64,000 nucleotides of DNA from Bradyrhizobium elkanii USDA 76 (GTDB taxonomy: Bacteria; Pseudomonadota; Alphaproteobacteria; Rhizobiales; Xanthobacteraceae): the NCBI RefSeq assembly GCF_023278185.1, contig NZ_CP066356.1, forward strand, positions 5,200,001-5,264,000, given 5' to 3'. The notes beneath the pieces are model-generated. The model was given only the letters and a program-made list of their open reading frames with translations. It was not told the origin of the DNA and did not search any database. Shown one piece after another: positions 19,786-29,500 of this stretch. The position numbers and the translations under genes are program-made. Numbering within the stretch: the first letter of the stretch is position 1; each line of letters begins with the position of its first letter.

Positions 19786-20196
19786 TCAGCTTCCCGGCGT
19801 CCAGGCGTGATAGTCGCCGGTTGCCTTGGGGCGGCGGCCGCTCGCCAGCGTCGAGCCGGACGGACGGTAGGCCTGCGCGGTGCCGGTCAGGTTCGGCAGA
19901 TGCGGCTTCTCCCATTCCCGCGCCTGGTAGTTCTGCTCGGTCGGGGGCACATCGACGGTGTGATGCAACCAGCCGTGCCAGCCGGCCGGAATGCGCGAGG
20001 CTTCGGCGTAGCCGTTGTAGACCACCCAGCGGCGCTCGAAATGCAGCGTCGGATCGACCTCACCACCCTTGGTGCGGTAATAGCGGTTGCCCTGCTCGTC
20101 CTCGCCGACCAGTTCGCCGAATCGCGAGGTCCACAATTGCGTGCCAAAGGTCTGGCCATTCCACCAGGTGAAGAATTTCAGCAGGAATTGTTTCAT
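19786..20196 (-). CDS. NDUFA12-type NADH:ubiquinone oxidoreductase accessory subunit
   Basis: The 136-residue protein is homologous to the mitochondrial complex I subunit NDUFA12 (B17.2), an alphaproteobacterial accessory subunit of respiratory complex I. Recognisable blocks are FFTWWNGQTFGTQLWTSR, GNRYYRTKGG, ERRWVVYNGYAEASRIPAGW and GWLHHTVDVPP, ending in a Pro/Tyr-rich tail. In many relatives it lies directly by DUF2155 and aat. Here both genes keep the same orientation but are separated by about 7 kb of unrelated genes. There is no signal peptide; it acts on the cytoplasmic face. Confidence 0.95.
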   Translation of the reverse strand: MKQFLLKFFTWWNGQTFGTQLWTSRFGELVGEDEQGNRYYRTKGGEVDPTLHFERRWVVYNGYAEASRIPAGWHGWLHHTVDVPPTEQNYQAREWEKPHLPNLTGTAQAYRPSGSTLASGRRPKATGDYHAWTPGS

Positions 20197-20411
20197 GCGT
20201 GGCCGGTCGTCGGTTCGAGGCTATGCGGCTCTGATGCCACCTCATTCCCCAAATGTCCAGCCACCGCCAAGGTAGCCCCGCACCCCTCGGACAGCCCCGG
20301 GTTTATGCGCCCGTTTGGCGACCAAATGACGCGCTCACGAGGAGTTTTGTTCAGCTGCCATACATGAGCCGCCGGCTACGCGAAGATGACCCACAATCAA
20401 TGTGGAGCACG

Positions 20412-20436
20412 GGAACGTCCGACCGCAGAGATGGTT
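20412..20436 (+). promoter_or_regulatory. Candidate EcfG (general stress response) promoter
   Basis: GGAAC at 20412-20416 and GGTTA/GTT at 20433-20436 are 16-17 nt apart, the spacing of sigma-EcfG promoters in alphaproteobacteria (GGAAC-N16/17-CGTT). The -10 has G instead of C before GTT. It lies about 30 nt before the start of the Gly-rich secreted protein, with no other gene between. Confidence 0.45.
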
Positions 20437-20465
20437 AGACATTCACCGTTTTGATGGAGTCCAAA

Positions 20466-21023
20466 ATGATCAATATGAAGGTTCTGAGCACCGCCGCGGC
20501 TCTGGCGCTTGCGCTGCCGTTGGCTGTGGCGCCGACCGTTTCGTTCGCCCAGTCTGCCGCACAGATGGGCGCGATGGGCGGTGGCGGCGGCCACGTTGGT
20601 GGTGGCGGCGGTGGTGGCTTTGGCGGCGGCGGCCGCGGAGGCGGAGGTGCCATGGGCGGCGGAGGCGGCGGCTGGCACGGCGGCGGTGGCGGCGGTCACT
20701 GGGCCGGTGGTGGCGGCGGCGGTTGGCGCGGCGGTGGCGGCTGGCACGGCGGTTACCATCGTGGCGGCGGCTTCTGGCCCGGCGCGGTGGCCGGTGCGGT
20801 CGTCGGCGGCGCCCTCGCCTCGGGCGCGTATTACGGCTCCGGCTATTATGGCTACGGCCCCGGCTACTATGACGACAGCTACGGCTACTACGATGAACCG
20901 TCTGTCGCCGTGGAGGTGCCGAGTGGCGGCGGCGCCAGCTACTGCGCGCAGCGCTACAAGTCCTACGACCCGGCCTCGGGCACCTATCTCGGCTATGACG
21001 GCCGGCGGCACCCCTGCCCGTAA
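20466..21023 (+). CDS. Gly-rich secreted protein with BA14K-like C-terminus
   Basis: The product is 185 residues from ATG 20466 (GGAG a few nt before). A Sec signal peptide ends near SFAQ. About 60 residues of Gly/His/Trp-rich repeats follow (GGGGHVGG, GGGGWHGGG), then a hydrophobic patch (WPGAVAGAVVGGALASGAYY), a Tyr/Gly stretch, and a C-terminal CAQRYKSYDPASGTYLGYDG ending RHPC. That last block is the BA14K-type lectin-like motif common in Brucella and Bradyrhizobium. It is probably envelope-associated. A candidate EcfG promoter precedes it and a Rho-independent terminator follows, so it is monocistronic. Confidence 0.85.
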   Translation: MINMKVLSTAAALALALPLAVAPTVSFAQSAAQMGAMGGGGGHVGGGGGGGFGGGGRGGGGAMGGGGGGWHGGGGGGHWAGGGGGGWRGGGGWHGGYHRGGGFWPGAVAGAVVGGALASGAYYGSGYYGYGPGYYDDSYGYYDEPSVAVEVPSGGGASYCAQRYKSYDPASGTYLGYDGRRHPCP

Positions 21024-21048
21024 TGAAGGCCTGAATTCCTGGTTGCAA

Positions 21049-21075
21049 AGGGCGGCGCCAGCGCCGCCCTTTTTC
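21049..21075 (+). terminator. Rho-independent terminator
   Basis: A 10-bp GC stem agggcggcgc/gcgccgccct is followed by ttttt, 25 nt after the stop of the Gly-rich gene. Confidence 0.9.
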
Positions 21076-21108
21076 ATGTCCGCAAGTCCTTCTTGTGCGC
21101 AAGTCGTC

Positions 21109-22005
21109 TCATGTACGCAAGGCAACCGCGACGGCCGCGAAGGTCACCACGAGCGCTGCGATGTCGCTCGCGCTGAGCGGCTCGCGCAGCATCGCCGCTG
21201 CCGCAAGCACGCCGACGACGGGGACCAGCAGCGTGCCGATCGACGCGGTCGCCGCCGGCAATCGCTCGAGTGCCGCAAACCAGCAGACATAGCAAAGGCA
21301 GAACTGGATCAGCGTCATGTAGATCATCGACGCCCAGCCGAACTGCGACAGCGCGGCAAGCTGCGGCTGCTCGATCAAAACGCCGATGATCGCGATCGGC
21401 ACGCAGCCGATCGCAAGCTGCCACGCCGCGAGCGACAGCGGCGGCATCGCGAGCTTGAACGATTTGGTCAGCACCGTGCCGAGCCCGACGCAGATCGCGC
21501 CGGCGAGCGCGAACAGAATCCCCGGCAGCTTGCCGAGGCTCGCATCGATGCCGCCGCCGCCGATCAGCGCCGCGATCCCGGCGAGCGCCACCGCAAGCGC
21601 AAGCGCACGCGGCAGCGACACGCGTTCGCCGAGCACCGGCCAGGCGACCAGCGCGACCCACACCGGAATCGTTATCCCGAGCACGGCCGCCTCGCTGGCG
21701 CGCAGCCAGATCAGCGCGAGGCCCATGGACGCGACCCAGCCGCCGATCGCCAGCGTCGACACCAAGGCAAGCCGCAACCACATGCCGTCGGGCACGCGCA
21801 GCGTCTGTCCCCGCACCAGCGCGATCAGGCCGAGCGCAACCGCGCCGACCACGCCGCACAGCCCGCGCGACGACAGCGGCGGCCACTCCGTGAGCAGGAA
21901 CTTCATGATCGGGAAGTTGAGTCCCCAGCCGGTCGAGGCGACCACCAGGAATGCGAGGCCGAGCGGTGACAGCGGGGCGCGGCCGGCGACGGGAACTGCG
22001 GTCAT
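21109..22005 (-). CDS. EamA/DMT-family permease
   Basis: Drug/metabolite transporter of 298 residues with ten predicted helices in two EamA repeats (STGWGLNFPIMKFLLTEWPP at the first helix; second repeat from about residue 155). ATG 22005 is chosen because the frame upstream of it lacks transporter character and ACAGG precedes it. It is a close paralogue of the permease at 24856-25749: compare GWGLNFPIMKFLL with GWGFNWPSTKFLL, and CYVCWFAALERLPAATASIGT with AYVAWFAALARLPASVAAIGT. It is divergent from the receiver gene at 22188. The substrate, probably an amino acid or small metabolite for export, is unknown. Confidence 0.88.
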   Translation of the reverse strand: MTAVPVAGRAPLSPLGLAFLVVASTGWGLNFPIMKFLLTEWPPLSSRGLCGVVGAVALGLIALVRGQTLRVPDGMWLRLALVSTLAIGGWVASMGLALIWLRASEAAVLGITIPVWVALVAWPVLGERVSLPRALALAVALAGIAALIGGGGIDASLGKLPGILFALAGAICVGLGTVLTKSFKLAMPPLSLAAWQLAIGCVPIAIIGVLIEQPQLAALSQFGWASMIYMTLIQFCLCYVCWFAALERLPAATASIGTLLVPVVGVLAAAAMLREPLSASDIAALVVTFAAVAVALRT

Positions 22006-22187
22006 GGACCTGTCGTAAAGGGGATGGACAAATACAGGTGATGTGTCACGGCTAGCTGGAAATCCGCTTGTCAGCAAACAGCATATGCATTCTATGATAC
22101 AGACTTTCCGTCTAGGTTCCGCCTTAATTGACGAACAGGCCAAGCGAGTCGCCGGCACGCAAGGCCGTTAGAAAAAGAGGATGCATC

Positions 22188-22592
22188 GTGCCGAGCGTTC
22201 TCGTGGTTGATGACGATCCGATGGTGTGCGTTGCCATCGAGGTGTGCTTGCAACGCCAGGGCTTCGAGGTCACCGTCGCCGATGGCGGTGAAGCCGGCAT
22301 GCGCGCGCTGGAGCAGGCCACCTTCGACGTCATGCTGGTCGACGTCTTCATGCCGCATATGCGCGGGTTCGAGGCGATCCGCGTCTTCCACGAACGCGCG
22401 CCCGATATTCCCGTGATCGCGATGTCCGGCTATGCCTTCGCCAATGCCGACCGCGCGCCGGACTTCCTGCGGATGACGATCGAGCTCGGCGCGTCCGCCT
22501 GCCTGCGCAAGCCCTTCACCCCGCAGGCGCTGATTGCCGCCGTTAACGAATGTCTTGCGAAGTATGCACCTTCCGCTCGTCTTTCGAAATAA
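22188..22592 (+). CDS. Single-domain response regulator (receiver only)
   Basis: CheY-like receiver of 134 residues with no output domain. The acidic pocket is VVDDDP, the phospho-acceptor is Asp52 in MLVDVFMP, the switch Ser lies in IAMSGYAF and the Lys in CLRKPF. GTG 22188 is the likely start, with AGAGG 8 nt before it. Earlier in-frame codons lie in a region without coding character. It ends 20 nt before a hybrid histidine kinase on the same strand, so the two almost certainly form an operon and a phosphorelay. Without a DNA-binding domain it must act by protein contact or as a phosphate shuttle. Confidence 0.9.
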   Translation: MPSVLVVDDDPMVCVAIEVCLQRQGFEVTVADGGEAGMRALEQATFDVMLVDVFMPHMRGFEAIRVFHERAPDIPVIAMSGYAFANADRAPDFLRMTIELGASACLRKPFTPQALIAAVNECLAKYAPSARLSK

Positions 22593-22611
22593 TTGCTCGT
22601 ACTAATCGTCG

Positions 22612-24849
22612 ATGGCTTCCCAGCGTCTCATTCTCGGCAGCGGCCTTGCGATCCTCCTCGTCATCAGCGCGGCGTCGATCGGGTTGGACGTCAAATCGCG
22701 CAGCGAGATTGATTCGGCAGATCGCACGCTCGGGATCCTCAAGCGGATTTCCGACACCCGGCCGTTGCCGCGGGGTGTGGAAAGCGCGGCGCGCGCATTC
22801 GCGCTGACCGGCGACGCCTCCTTCGCCGACGAATTCCGTGAGCAGAGCGCCGCCCTCACCTCGGCTTTCGACAGCCTGATGGCGGCGGTGAAGACGGCGC
22901 CCGAGGAGGCGCAGCTGCTCGCGGGCGCCAAGACTCAGGTCGACCGCGGCATTGCGCTCGGCGCCGAGCTGATCAGATTGCGCAGCGCGGGCGACACGGC
23001 CGGCGCCGCGGCGCTGATGTCCGCGGGCGAGAGCCGCGCGCTGATGGACAAGGTCGGCGCGGCGCTCGAGCGGCTCGTCACCGAAGAGCGCCGCGTGCTC
23101 GGGCTTCGCACCGACCAGTCGAAGACCTACGGACGCCTGCTGCTGGCGATCGACCTCGCCGGCGTCGCGATGATCCTGCTGCTCGCGATCGCGCTGACGC
23201 TGGCGGCGCGGCGCGCCAGCCGCGAACTGCAGGGCGCGCTCAGCGCGACCAAGGCGACCAATCTGTCGCTCGAGGGCAAGGTCGCCGAACGCACCAAGGA
23301 TCTCGGCGCCGCCCTCGAGGAGCTCCGCCGTTCCACCTCGGTGATGGAAACCACCTTCCGCACCATGGCGGAGGCGGTGCTGGTGATCGACGGCGCCGGC
23401 ACCGTGCTGCTGTCGAACCCGGCCGCCGAGAAGATGCTGCGCTACAAGCCGGGCATGACGGTCCGGCAGCTGCGCGCCATGAGCAACGTGTTCCAGTCCG
23501 ACGGCGTCACGCCGATGCAGGCCGACGACATGCCGTCGGCCCGGGCGCTGCGCGGCGAGGAATTCGACGGGCTGGAATTCGTCGCCAAGCCGGTGCGCGG
23601 CGCGCCGGAGATTCACCTCGTGGTGTCGGGCCGGCCGCTGCGCGATGGCGACGACACCATCACCGGCGCGGCGCTGATCTATCACGACATCACCGCCTCG
23701 CGCGAAACCGAGCACAAGCTGCAGCAGGCGCAGAAGCTCGACGCCATCGGCAAGCTGACCGGCGGCGTCGCGCACGACTTCAACAACATGCTGACGGTCA
23801 TCACCGGCACCACCGAGACGCTGGTCGACAGCCTGCGCGCCCAGCCGCAGCTCGCGAAAACCGCCGAGCTGATCGACCGCGCCGCCGAGCGCTGCCGCGA
23901 GCTGATCCAGCATCTGCTCGCCTTCGCGCGCCGCCAGCCGCTGGAGCCGCGCACCGTCGACATCAACGGCACCGTGGTCGACATCGCCAAGCTGCTGCGG
24001 CCGACGCTCGGCGAGCAGATCGAGATCAATTCGGTGCTGGCGCCCGACGTCGCCAGCGTCCATATCGATCCGTCGCAGCTTGCCAACTCGCTGCTCAACA
24101 TGGCGATCAACGCCCGCGACGCGATGCCGAACGGCGGCAAGCTGCTGTTCGAGACCAGCAACATCGTGCTCGACGACGCCTATGCGGCTGTCAATCCCGA
24201 CATCACGCCGGGCCGCTACGTGCTGCTCGCGGTCAGCGACACCGGCACCGGCATGTCGCATGCGGTGCAGGACAAGGTGTTCGAGCCGTTCTTCACCACC
24301 AAGGAGGTCGGCAAGGGCTCCGGCCTCGGCATGAGCATGGTCTACGGCTTCGTCAAGCAGTCCGGCGGCCACATCAAGATCTACAGCGAGGAAGGCCACG
24401 GCACCACGATCAAGCTCTATCTGCCGCCTGCCCGCGGCCAGGTCGAGGTGGAGGCGCCTGCGCCGGAGCCGGTGCGGCGCGGCAGCGAAGTCATCCTGGT
24501 GGTCGAAGACGACCAGCTGGTGCGCAACTACGTCGTCACGCAGCTGGGCAGCCTCGGCTACAAGACCATCGCCGTGCCCGACGCCCGCGCCGCGCTGGCG
24601 CTGGTCGACAAGGGCGAGAAGTTCGACCTCCTGTTCACCGACGTGATCATGCCCGGCGGCATGAACGGCCGCCAGCTCGCCGACGAGGTGCAAAAACGCC
24701 GCCCCGGCATCAAGGTGCTCTACACCTCGGGCTACACCGAGAACGCGATCGTGCATCACGGCCGCCTCGACGAAGGCGTGCTGCTGCTGGCCAAGCCCTA
24801 CCGCAAGGCGCAGCTCGCCGGCATGCTGCAGCAGGCGCTCGGCGAGTGA
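22612..24849 (+). CDS. Hybrid sensor histidine kinase (CHASE3-like, PAS, HisKA/HATPase, receiver)
   Basis: Membrane-bound hybrid kinase of 745 residues. TM1 is at about 6-25, then an all-helical periplasmic CHASE3-like region (about 26-172), TM2 (about 176-200), a coiled coil, and a PAS domain (about 250-355). The HisKA domain has phospho-acceptor His388 in GGVAHDFNNML. The HATPase domain has N-box NMAINARDAMPNGG and G-boxes SDTGTGM and GKGSGLGMSM. A C-terminal receiver has Asp677 in FTDVIMPGG. It belongs to the HDFNN type often found with PAS and receiver modules. It follows a receiver-only protein and lies between two paralogous permeases, which may be what it senses or controls. Confidence 0.93.
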   Translation: MASQRLILGSGLAILLVISAASIGLDVKSRSEIDSADRTLGILKRISDTRPLPRGVESAARAFALTGDASFADEFREQSAALTSAFDSLMAAVKTAPEEAQLLAGAKTQVDRGIALGAELIRLRSAGDTAGAAALMSAGESRALMDKVGAALERLVTEERRVLGLRTDQSKTYGRLLLAIDLAGVAMILLLAIALTLAARRASRELQGALSATKATNLSLEGKVAERTKDLGAALEELRRSTSVMETTFRTMAEAVLVIDGAGTVLLSNPAAEKMLRYKPGMTVRQLRAMSNVFQSDGVTPMQADDMPSARALRGEEFDGLEFVAKPVRGAPEIHLVVSGRPLRDGDDTITGAALIYHDITASRETEHKLQQAQKLDAIGKLTGGVAHDFNNMLTVITGTTETLVDSLRAQPQLAKTAELIDRAAERCRELIQHLLAFARRQPLEPRTVDINGTVVDIAKLLRPTLGEQIEINSVLAPDVASVHIDPSQLANSLLNMAINARDAMPNGGKLLFETSNIVLDDAYAAVNPDITPGRYVLLAVSDTGTGMSHAVQDKVFEPFFTTKEVGKGSGLGMSMVYGFVKQSGGHIKIYSEEGHGTTIKLYLPPARGQVEVEAPAPEPVRRGSEVILVVEDDQLVRNYVVTQLGSLGYKTIAVPDARAALALVDKGEKFDLLFTDVIMPGGMNGRQLADEVQKRRPGIKVLYTSGYTENAIVHHGRLDEGVLLLAKPYRKAQLAGMLQQALGE

Positions 24850-24855
24850 TGTGAG

Positions 24856-25749
24856 CTACCTCGTCGCCAGCGCGACGCCGGCGAGCGTGAACAGCAGCGC
24901 GACGATCTGGCTCGGCCCCAGCGGCTCGTGCAGCGCGATTGCGGAGGCCACCACGCCGATCACGGGCACCGCCATGGTGCCGATCGCGGCGACCGAGGCC
25001 GGCAGGCGGGCGAGCGCGGCAAACCACGCGACATAGGCGACGCAGAACTGGATCAGCGTCGAATAGACCAGCAGCCACCAGCCGACCGTGGTGATGCGGT
25101 CGAGATGCGTGGTCTCGATCAGCAGGCCGACGATCGCGATCGGCACGCAGCCGAGGCCGATCTGCCAGGCCGCGGCCGGGATCGGCGGCATCACCAGCGG
25201 ATATTTCTTGGCCAGCACGGTGCCGAGCGCAAAGCCGAAGGCGCCGCCGAGCGCCATGATGATGCCCGGCAGCTTCTCCTTGCTCGCGCTGATGCCGCTG
25301 CCGCCCATGATCGCGGCGAGCCCTGCAAAGGCCATCACCAGCGCGATGGTCCGCAGCAGCGTCGGCCGCTCGCCGAGCACCGGCCAGGCCAGCAGCGAGG
25401 CCCATACCGGCATGGTGTAGGCGATCAGCGCCGCCTCGCTCGCCGGCAGCCAGAGCAGCGCCAGCCCCATCAGCACCATCCAGCCGGTGACGTTGAGCGC
25501 CGCATACAGCACGAGCCGCGGCCACAGCCGTTTCTCGACATGTAGGCTCTGGGCGCGGATCAGCGCCAGCGCCGCCAGCAGCACGGCGCCGATCACCCCG
25601 GTGGTGCCGCGCAAGGTCAGCGGCGGCAGCTCGCCGAGCAGGAACTTGGTGGACGGCCAGTTGAACCCCCAGCCCACTGAGGTGATGGCGAGGAACATCA
25701 GGCCGGCGGGCGCAAGGCGCGGCCGCGCGGAAGGCTTCTGGACTGTCAT
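24856..25749 (-). CDS. EamA/DMT-family permease (paralogue of 21109-22005)
   Basis: Ten-helix DMT permease of 297 residues with two EamA repeats, for example SVGWGFNWPSTKFLLGELPP and MPVWASLLAWPVLGERPT. It is convergent with the hybrid kinase gene, the two stops being only about 6 nt apart. Similarity along its whole length to the permease at 21109, including matching helix boundaries, indicates gene duplication. Transport direction and substrate are unknown. Amino-acid or nucleobase export is typical of the family. Confidence 0.88.
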   Translation of the reverse strand: MTVQKPSARPRLAPAGLMFLAITSVGWGFNWPSTKFLLGELPPLTLRGTTGVIGAVLLAALALIRAQSLHVEKRLWPRLVLYAALNVTGWMVLMGLALLWLPASEAALIAYTMPVWASLLAWPVLGERPTLLRTIALVMAFAGLAAIMGGSGISASKEKLPGIIMALGGAFGFALGTVLAKKYPLVMPPIPAAAWQIGLGCVPIAIVGLLIETTHLDRITTVGWWLLVYSTLIQFCVAYVAWFAALARLPASVAAIGTMAVPVIGVVASAIALHEPLGPSQIVALLFTLAGVALATR

Positions 25750-26562
25750 GGAACCCGGCGGGGATGTGAGTCGGCCTCACCTTGCCCGCGATTTTGTCGC
25801 CCGACCATCACGGCTCTGACATGCCTGGTCCGTAGTTTGCCCGTAGGCCTACGTGAGTCCCCAAAATTCAATCCGGGACCGCGAATAAAAACTTCGCCTG
25901 TGAACAGCGGGGCGAAGCTCCGATCCACAGGCGATAGGAATATTTTTGGCTTGGGAATCCCTGAGGACTCACCGATAGTTGGCTCGATCACAGGCGCGGC
26001 ACCGACCCCTGTTATCCCCCTCTTTCCACCATATTTAGTGTTTGATTCAGAAACTCGTACTAGTCCTTGACGGGCGTGACGGACATGGCCTAGCTTTCAA
26101 CCTGTTCGGCGCGAGTGTGTTTGGGTCCCCGCCGGTCGCTCCCACAAGGGTTCCAAAATGACCACTCCGCCAGGCCTTCGGGCCGCGGGTGAAGGGTTTC
26201 TCTGCCCTGATTTTGGGCCCGAGGTCTTTCGAGTCCGGGGACGACGGAACGGGCCGCGAAGGACCCGGAAACAGAGGCCGTAACCGGCCCGCAAGAAGCG
26301 TACGCGTGACGTGTCGCGTGAAGCGTTTTGGGGCGTTGAATGCATGACCCGGAGCACCCGACCAGTCGGGCGCCGGGACGATGCCGCCGCAGGACCGGTC
26401 ATACCGGTGCCCAGCGGATGAGAGAAAACAGGCCGGATCCACCGGCTGAGCTGCGGATGACGGGAGGCGTGCTGACACGTGTTCCGAAGTCCGCGAACAG
26501 ACAACATTCCGGCACCTGCGGGGAAACGTGGGGCCGGGCAGAAGAAGAGACGGGGCTCGACC
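25750..26562 (+). promoter_or_regulatory. Long structured leader/intergenic region upstream of nrdJ
   Basis: The 813 nt contain no gene I can support. At 26026-26041, ccaccatatttagtgt matches the NrdR-box consensus at about 13 of 16 positions, but as a single copy, whereas NrdR sites usually come in pairs. From about 26160 to 26520 the sequence is full of short perfect hairpins: cccgaccagtcggg (26357-26370), accggtcataccggt (26394-26408) and gccggatccaccggc (26432-26446). This is consistent with a structured 5' leader. I looked for the cobalamin-riboswitch core (GCCACTG and the B12 box) and did not find it in standard form. Confidence 0.4.
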
Positions 26563-29500
26563 ATGCGAATCGAACGACGCAACACCACCAGCGGACAATC
26601 TCCCTATGCCGGGATCAATTTCCGCCTGACCACATCAGAGATCCGCAATCCGGACGGCTCGGTCGTGTTCCGCGCCGAGAACGTCGAGGTTCCGGAGTTC
26701 TGGTCGCAGGTCGCCTCCGACGTGCTGGCGCAGAAGTATTTCCGCAAGGCCGGCGTTGCCGCGCGCCTGAAGAAGGTCGAGGAAGAGACCGTGCCGTCGT
26801 GGCTGTGGCGTTCGGTGCCCGACACCGAGGCCCTCGCAGCGCTGCCCGAGAACGAGCGCATCGTCGGCGAGACCAGCGCAAAACAGGTGTTCGATCGCCT
26901 CGCCGGCTGCTGGACCTATTGGGGCTGGAAGGGCGGCTACTTCTCCACGGAAGAAGACGCCCTCGCCTTCTTCGACGAGCTGCGCTTCCAGCTCGCAAAA
27001 CAGATGGTCGCGCCGAACTCGCCGCAATGGTTCAACACCGGGCTGCACTGGGCCTATGGCGTCGATGGCCCCGGCCAGGGCCACTATTACGTCGACTGGA
27101 AGACCGGCAAGCTGACCAAGTCGAAGTCGGCCTATGAGCATCCGCAGCCGCATGCCTGCTTCATCCAGGGCGTCGGCGACGACCTCGTCAACGAGGGCGG
27201 CATCATGGACCTCTGGGTGCGCGAGGCGCGCCTGTTCAAATACGGCTCCGGCACCGGCTCCAACTTCTCGAGCCTGCGCGGCGAAGGCGAAAAGCTCTCC
27301 GGCGGCGGCCGCTCAAGCGGCCTGATGAGCTTCCTCAAGATCGGCGACCGCGCCGCGGGCGCGATCAAGTCGGGCGGCACCACGCGCCGCGCCGCCAAGA
27401 TGGTCGTGGTCGACGCCGACCATCCGGACATCGAGACCTATATCGACTGGAAGGTGAAGGAGGAGCAGAAGGTCGCCGCTCTCGTCACCGGCTCCAAGAT
27501 CAACCAGAAGCACCTCAAGGCCGTGATGAAGGCCTGCGTGAACTGCGAAGGCAGCGGCGACGATTGCTTCGATCCGGAGAAGAACCCGGCGCTGCGCCGC
27601 GAGATCAAGCTCGCCCGCCGCAACCTCGTGCCGGACAACTACATCAAGCGCGTCATCCAGTTTGCAAAACAGGGCTACAAGGACATCCAGTTCGACACCT
27701 ACGACACCGACTGGGATTCCGAGGCCTACCTCACCGTCTCCGGCCAGAACTCCAACAACTCGGTGTCGCTGAAGGACGATTTTCTGCGCGCGGTGGAAAC
27801 GGACGGTGACTGGAATCTGGTCGGCCGCACCACCAAGAAAGTCACAAAAACGCTGAAGGCGCGCGACCTCTGGGAGAAGATCGGTTACGCCGCCTGGGCG
27901 AGCGCCGACCCCGGCCTGCACTTCAACACCACGATGAACGACTGGCACACCTGCAAGGCGTCCGGCGACATCCGCGCGTCCAATCCGTGCTCGGAATACA
28001 TGTTCCTGGACGACACGGCGTGCAACCTCGCCTCCGCGAACCTGCTGACGTTCTACACCCCCTCCCTTCCCTCCCCCGCAGGCGGGGGAGGGTTGGGTGG
28101 GGGCCGCTTCGACATCGAGTCCTACGAGCATCTCTGCCGGCTCTGGACCATCGTGCTCGAAATCTCCGTCATGATGGCCCAGTTCCCGTCGAAGGCGATC
28201 GCCGAGCTGTCCTACGAGTTCCGCACGCTCGGCCTCGGCTTTGCAAACATCGGCGGCCTCTTGATGACCATGGGCCTGCCCTATGACTCGAAGGAAGGCC
28301 GCTCGCTGTGCGGCGCGCTGACCGCTGTGATGACCGGCATCGCCTACAAGACTTCGGCCGAGATGGCGGCCGAGCTCGGTACCTTCCCGGGCTACAAGAA
28401 GAACGCGGCGCACATGCTGCGCGTCATCCGCAACCACCGCCGCGCCGCCCACGGCAACGCGGCCGGCTACGAGGCGCTCTCGGTCAACCCGGTGCCGCTC
28501 GATCACGCTTCCTGCCCGCAGGAGGACATCGTCACCCACGCCAGGCTGGCCTGGGACGACGCGCTGGCGCTCGGCGAGGTCAACGGCTATCGCAACGCCC
28601 AGACCACGGTGGTGGCGCCGACCGGCACCATCGGCCTCGTGATGGATTGCGACACCACCGGCATCGAGCCCGACTTCGCGCTGGTGAAGTTCAAGAAGCT
28701 CGCCGGCGGCGGCTACTTCAAGATCATCAACCAGGCGGTGCCCTCGGCGCTGCGCGCGCTCGGCTATCGCGAGAGCGAGATCGCGGAGATCGAGGCCTAC
28801 GCCGTCGGCCACGGCTCGCTGTCGAATGCGCCGGGCATCAACGCCTCGACGCTGAAGGCAAAAGGCTTCACCGATGAAGCCATCGCCAAGGTGGAAAAGG
28901 CGCTGCCGACCGCGTTCGACATCAAGTTCGCCTTCAACAAGTGGACCTTTGGCGAAGACTTCATCCGCGACCAGCTCGGCATCGGTGCCGAAGCCATTGC
29001 TGCTCCGGGCTTCGACCTGCTCCAGGCCGTCGGCTTCACCAAGCGCGAGATCGAGGCCGCCAACGTGCACATCTGCGGCGCGATGACGGTGGAAGGCGCC
29101 CCGCATCTGAAGGCCGAGCACTATCCCGTGTTCGACTGCGCCAATCCCTGCGGCAAAATTGGAAAACGCTATCTCTCGGTCGAGAGCCACATCAGGATGA
29201 TGGCGGCCTCCCAGCCGTTCATCTCGGGCGCGATCTCCAAGACCATCAACATGCCGAACGACGCCACGGTGGAGGACTGCAAGTCCGCCTACCTGTTGTC
29301 GTGGAAGCTGGCGCTGAAGGCCAACGCGCTGTACCGCGACGGCTCGAAACTGTCGCAGCCGCTGAACTCGCAGCTCATCGCCGACGATGAGGACGAGGAC
29401 GATGCGGTGGAAGCGCTGTACGAGAAGCCGATGGCCGCGCGTGCCGCCCAGGTCTCGGAGAAGATCGTCGAGAAGCTGGTCGAGCGCATCGTCGTGATGC

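Noticed and set aside
26080..26540. RNase P RNA or tmRNA in the nrdJ leader
   Set aside because: The conserved RNase P segment (gaggaaagtccg) and tmRNA landmarks are absent.
26160..26560. Cobalamin riboswitch upstream of nrdJ
   Set aside because: The core GCCACTG and B12-box segments were not found on the plus strand, so only a generic structured-leader finding is reported.
26047..26598. 183-codon minus-strand frame in the nrdJ leader
   Set aside because: It overlaps the nrdJ start, has no ribosome-binding site and an Arg/Pro/Ser-rich composition typical of antisense high-GC DNA.
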